A stretch of 64,000 nt of DNA, taken from assembly GCF_001748225.1 (NCBI RefSeq), contig NZ_BDFE01000009.1, positions 62,001 through 126,000 of the forward strand, read 5' to 3'. Shown piece by piece: positions 61,541 through 64,000 of this stretch; within the stretch, counting starts at the first letter, position 1, and every line of letters starts with the position of its first letter. The translations under genes and the position numbers were made by a program. The notes under the pieces were generated by a model. The model was given only the letters and a program-made list of their open reading frames with translations. It had not been told where the DNA came from and searched no databases. The DNA is from Desulfoplanes formicivorans (GTDB taxonomy: Bacteria; Desulfobacterota; Desulfovibrionia; Desulfovibrionales; Desulfomicrobiaceae).

Positions 61541-63322
61541 TCAGAATGCCTGTCCTATGCTGATATAGATTTGAAAGGCGTCGTCAATGGAATTGCGTTT
61601 GTTGAGGGGAAACGCGGCATCCAGACGGAGGGGGCCGATGGGGGTAAAGTAGCGCAGTCCCGCGCCCGCGCCCCAGAAAAGATCGGTCAGATCATCGGGG
61701 ACGGCATCGGGAAAGGCTCGACCGCCATCCAGGAAGACAACTCCGCCCAGGGTTTTGGTAAATGTGGCCCGCAGTTCCGCAGCGCATTCGAGTTTGGACA
61801 ACCCGCCTGTTGGGTCGTTGTCATCATCCAGATCCCCGGCTTTCTGGTAGGCGTATCCCCGTACAGAACCACCCCCACCAGCATAGAAACGTTCGTTGGC
61901 CGGGATATCCTGCAAACCTGTTCCCCCCAGGACTCCCAGCGCGCCGCGCAAGGCCAGGGTCAGTTTCCTGGAGGGGAGCAAGGGGAGATAGACGCTTCCC
62001 TGCACGCGGGATTTCACAAAGAAGATGTTTTCTCCCAGAAGATCCAGGTAGGGAGCTGTTTCTCCCTTGAGGGTCCATCCCGAGGTCGGATCAAGCATGG
62101 GCGCGGCTTTGACGGCATCCGCAAAAACAGGAACGGAAATCAGCCCATAGGTCTTTTTGTCCCCCTCGCTGTCATCAACCGTGTTGAGCCGATAGCGCAC
62201 CCCGCCTCCGGTACGCAGCCACGGGGTCTGCCTGCGTTCCAGCATCATGCCTGTGGTGATGGATTTGCTTGTGTAGGCATCTGTATATTCCCTGGCAAGG
62301 GCCCCTTCAGTGGTCATCTGCCAGGGCCCGAAAAATGCGGGAAACATCAGTCTGACATCGGCTCCCTGGGTGATATCGTTGATCTGTCCCCTTGTTCGCA
62401 GCAATTCCCCGTCGTGAAAAAGGTTACGGTGTTCCCAGGAAAACGTGGCTCCAGGACCCGTGTCCGTAGCGTACTCGAGACCTGCCTTGACCGTTCGCGG
62501 AACCCGTTCCTGCACGACAATGCTCATGGGCAGGGATCCACTGGCCTGGGGAGTATCTGCGTGTTCAATGCGTACGGTCCCGAACAGACCACTTTTGAGC
62601 AGCTTCATCCTGGTGGTGTCCTGGGCCGTGGCGTTGAAGGTTTCCCCCTCCTGCCAGGCAATGGTGCGGTGCACGAACTCCGGATTCACCTGGTCCAGCC
62701 CGGTAATGGTTACAGGGCCAAAGGTGCATGCCGGCCCCGGATCGATTTTCCAGAGGATGTTCACCTGGTTGAGGGCATGGTCGACAACCACATCCCGTGA
62801 GGTGCTGCGGGCAAAGGGATGGCCATGGTTGCCAAGCATGTCGAGCAGGATGTCCTCCCCCTTGCGTATGGCTGCTGCGGTTGCCGGTGTGCCCGGTGCC
62901 AGGCCTATAATCTGGGGAGACAGGGGGACGTTGTCGGGGACCCCTTCCAGGGTGACGGTGCCCATGCGAAACAGGGGGCCCGGCGTGATGTTCAGACTCA
63001 CCCTTGCAGGGGAGATGTTCGTATCCACGTCCGTGGAGATCTGGATTTTGTAGTAGCCCAGGGACTGCAGGATGGAACGAATGGTGGGAAGATCATCAGC
63101 CACCCGTTTGCGCAGCAACGCCCGCGTGCGGGGCGGCCTGTCCTCGCGGGCAAAGGTGTCCGCCTGCAACAGGATGGCCTGTTGGGCTTCGTCCGATGGC
63201 GCTCCTTCCAGGGTGGCCGTGTAGGGGACGGCCCGGTTCTGGGCCGCTGCCTGATGCGGCTGCATGAGAATGCAGACCAGGACCGTCCCCAAAAAAGGCA
63301 CGATGATTTTGACAAGCTGCAT
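61541..63322 (-). CDS. tamA: TamA, Omp85-family outer-membrane protein
   Basis: A 593-residue outer-membrane protein. ATG 63322 gives a signal peptide (1-28, ending HQAAAQ). Three POTRA domains (about 35-270; RSILQSLGYYKIQISTDV, PGPLFRMGTVTLEGVPDN, TFGPVTITGLDQVNPEFVHR) precede a 16-strand Omp85 barrel with the conserved GGGGSVRGYAYQ (RGY) motif, ending in a terminal beta strand (...DDAFQIYISIGQAF) with the aromatic final residue of the barrel signal. Forms the TAM complex with TamB. Confidence 0.95.
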   Translation of the reverse strand: MQLVKIIVPFLGTVLVCILMQPHQAAAQNRAVPYTATLEGAPSDEAQQAILLQADTFAREDRPPRTRALLRKRVADDLPTIRSILQSLGYYKIQISTDVDTNISPARVSLNITPGPLFRMGTVTLEGVPDNVPLSPQIIGLAPGTPATAAAIRKGEDILLDMLGNHGHPFARSTSRDVVVDHALNQVNILWKIDPGPACTFGPVTITGLDQVNPEFVHRTIAWQEGETFNATAQDTTRMKLLKSGLFGTVRIEHADTPQASGSLPMSIVVQERVPRTVKAGLEYATDTGPGATFSWEHRNLFHDGELLRTRGQINDITQGADVRLMFPAFFGPWQMTTEGALAREYTDAYTSKSITTGMMLERRQTPWLRTGGGVRYRLNTVDDSEGDKKTYGLISVPVFADAVKAAPMLDPTSGWTLKGETAPYLDLLGENIFFVKSRVQGSVYLPLLPSRKLTLALRGALGVLGGTGLQDIPANERFYAGGGGSVRGYAYQKAGDLDDDNDPTGGLSKLECAAELRATFTKTLGGVVFLDGGRAFPDAVPDDLTDLFWGAGAGLRYFTPIGPLRLDAAFPLNKRNSIDDAFQIYISIGQAF

Positions 63323-63588
63323 GGTTTTCGTGAGCAAAGATGTCCTGTTGTTCTGCTGGTTGGGCGATGCCCAGATCCGGTTGCACGGCCTGCCCCCATT
63401 CGTCAATGACCAGGTGGTTCAGGTGGTTTTCTGTGCGGGCATATCCCGTGGGCTCCACCCTTTGTTTTCGTGGGGTAACAGGTGAGAATCGGGTTGGCAG
63501 CGGGCCTTTTCGGCGTTTTTGCTGTTTCCTGCAATCTGCCCTCTTTGTCCCCTTCGGACCATTTGAGGACAACAAGCCTTGTGACCTT

Positions 63589-64000
63589 TTATCCTGTCTG
63601 TTTGTCATACATGGCAAAATAGGCCACCGGCACCACGATGAGGGAGAACGCCGTGGACGCGAACAGCCCGAAGATGAGGGCCCAGGCCAGGCCGGAAAAA
63701 ATGGGGTCCAGGGTGATGGGCCAGGCTCCCAGAGCGGTGGTCAGGGCAGTGAGCACGATGGGGCGCAGACGGATGGCCCCGCTTGTGAGGATGGCTTCCT
63801 TGAGATGCATGCCCTGCCTGACCGCATCCTGGATGAATTCGATGAGCACCAGGGAATTTCTGATAACAATGCCTCCAAGGGCGATCATGCCGATCATGGA
63901 TGTGGCCGTGAAAAAGACCGGATTGGCAAATCCGCCCACGGGATGGGCCATGAGCAGGTTCAACAGCCAGAATCCGGGCATGATGCCAAGGAGGGTCAGG
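63589..64000 (-). CDS. RND efflux pump inner-membrane transporter (C-terminus, partial)
   Basis: The last 137 residues of an AcrB/MexF-like RND transporter; the gene runs off the right edge. Typical final membrane helices and loops: LTLLGIMPGFWLLNLLM, TATSMIGMIALGGIVIRNSL, EAILTSGAIRLRPIVLTALT and FGLFASTAFSLIVVPVAYFA. About 890 residues are outside. No tolC- or membrane-fusion-like gene is seen downstream; the next gene (tamA) is a separate unit. Confidence 0.94.
   Translation of the reverse strand, partial: LTLLGIMPGFWLLNLLMAHPVGGFANPVFFTATSMIGMIALGGIVIRNSLVLIEFIQDAVRQGMHLKEAILTSGAIRLRPIVLTALTTALGAWPITLDPIFSGLAWALIFGLFASTAFSLIVVPVAYFAMYDKQTG

Noticed and set aside
61571-62800. 409-codon open frame on the plus strand
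   Set aside because: Antisense shadow of tamA, which has signal peptide, POTRA and barrel motifs.
1-64000. tRNA, rRNA and CRISPR arrays
   Set aside because: Looked for cloverleaf-type GGTTCGAATCC ends and regularly spaced repeats; none convincing was seen by eye.

Overview
The window comes from a bacterial chromosome of moderate GC, most likely an anaerobic, Desulfovibrio-like member of the Desulfobacterota. This placement is an inference from gene content (TamA/TamB, CreA, ThiL, DUF523/DUF1722, class II photolyase, two-component and GGDEF proteins, a VPxP/PEP-CTERM-like sorted protein) and protein style, because no rRNA or other marker is present.

Region 1, 1 to about 27421: most of a Mu-like transposable prophage, all genes on the + strand, with its left end outside the window. 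The order is early (MuA, MuB, a winged-helix protein, NUMOD4, Gam, a MazG-like protein, GemA, the Mor activator), then lysis (M15 peptidase and small membrane proteins), head (DUF1804, TerL, DUF935 portal, MuF, protease/scaffold, decoration protein, capsid E), and tail (DUF1320, gpG-like, DUF1834, tail tube, G/GT chaperones, tape measure, distal proteins). One tail-tube gene and no sheath suggest a long non-contractile tail. The tail chaperone pair carries a textbook -1 frameshift site (A AAA AAC). At the right end lies a broken diversity-generating retroelement: an intact C-type-lectin-type variable protein followed by only the C-terminal half of a reverse transcriptase, which keeps its YMDD box. 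Two tandem 22-bp MuA-type end sites and a terminal TTACA mark the right end near 27421.

Region 2, about 27.6 to 32.0 kb: a decayed chromosomal integron. A frameshifted and deleted integron-integrase gene (31541-32024, +) diverges from a leftward array of gene cassettes separated by four attC-like sites. Cassettes encode an Orc/Cdc6-like AAA ATPase, a short start-less ORF, a membrane-anchored PD-(D/E)XK nuclease-like protein, a small membrane protein, and a last short ORF lying in a sequence that is repeated in inverted orientation 9.4 kb away (near 37.1 kb).

Region 3, 32.4 to 44.0 kb: host genes for stress and transport sensing. A KefB/CPA2 antiporter and a tandem Usp form an operon. Then come a secreted sorted protein, a DUF302 protein, and a coherent regulatory block: a perfect sigma-54 promoter with palindromes upstream drives a DUF1097 membrane protein and an orphan periplasmic binding protein, and next to it on the other strand sit a histidine kinase with a periplasmic-binding-type sensor and an NtrC-type sigma-54 activator.

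Region 4, 44.4 to 64.0 kb: ordinary core genes. These are ThiL, a degenerate MshEN-like protein, a UvrD/Rep helicase, a dCache-GGDEF cyclase, CreA-DUF3124, a photorepair-type cluster (DUF523-DUF1722, an SDR/SRPBCC/PNPOx fusion, class II photolyase), DUF2892, the TamA-TamB pair and the C-terminus of an RND efflux pump running off the right edge.
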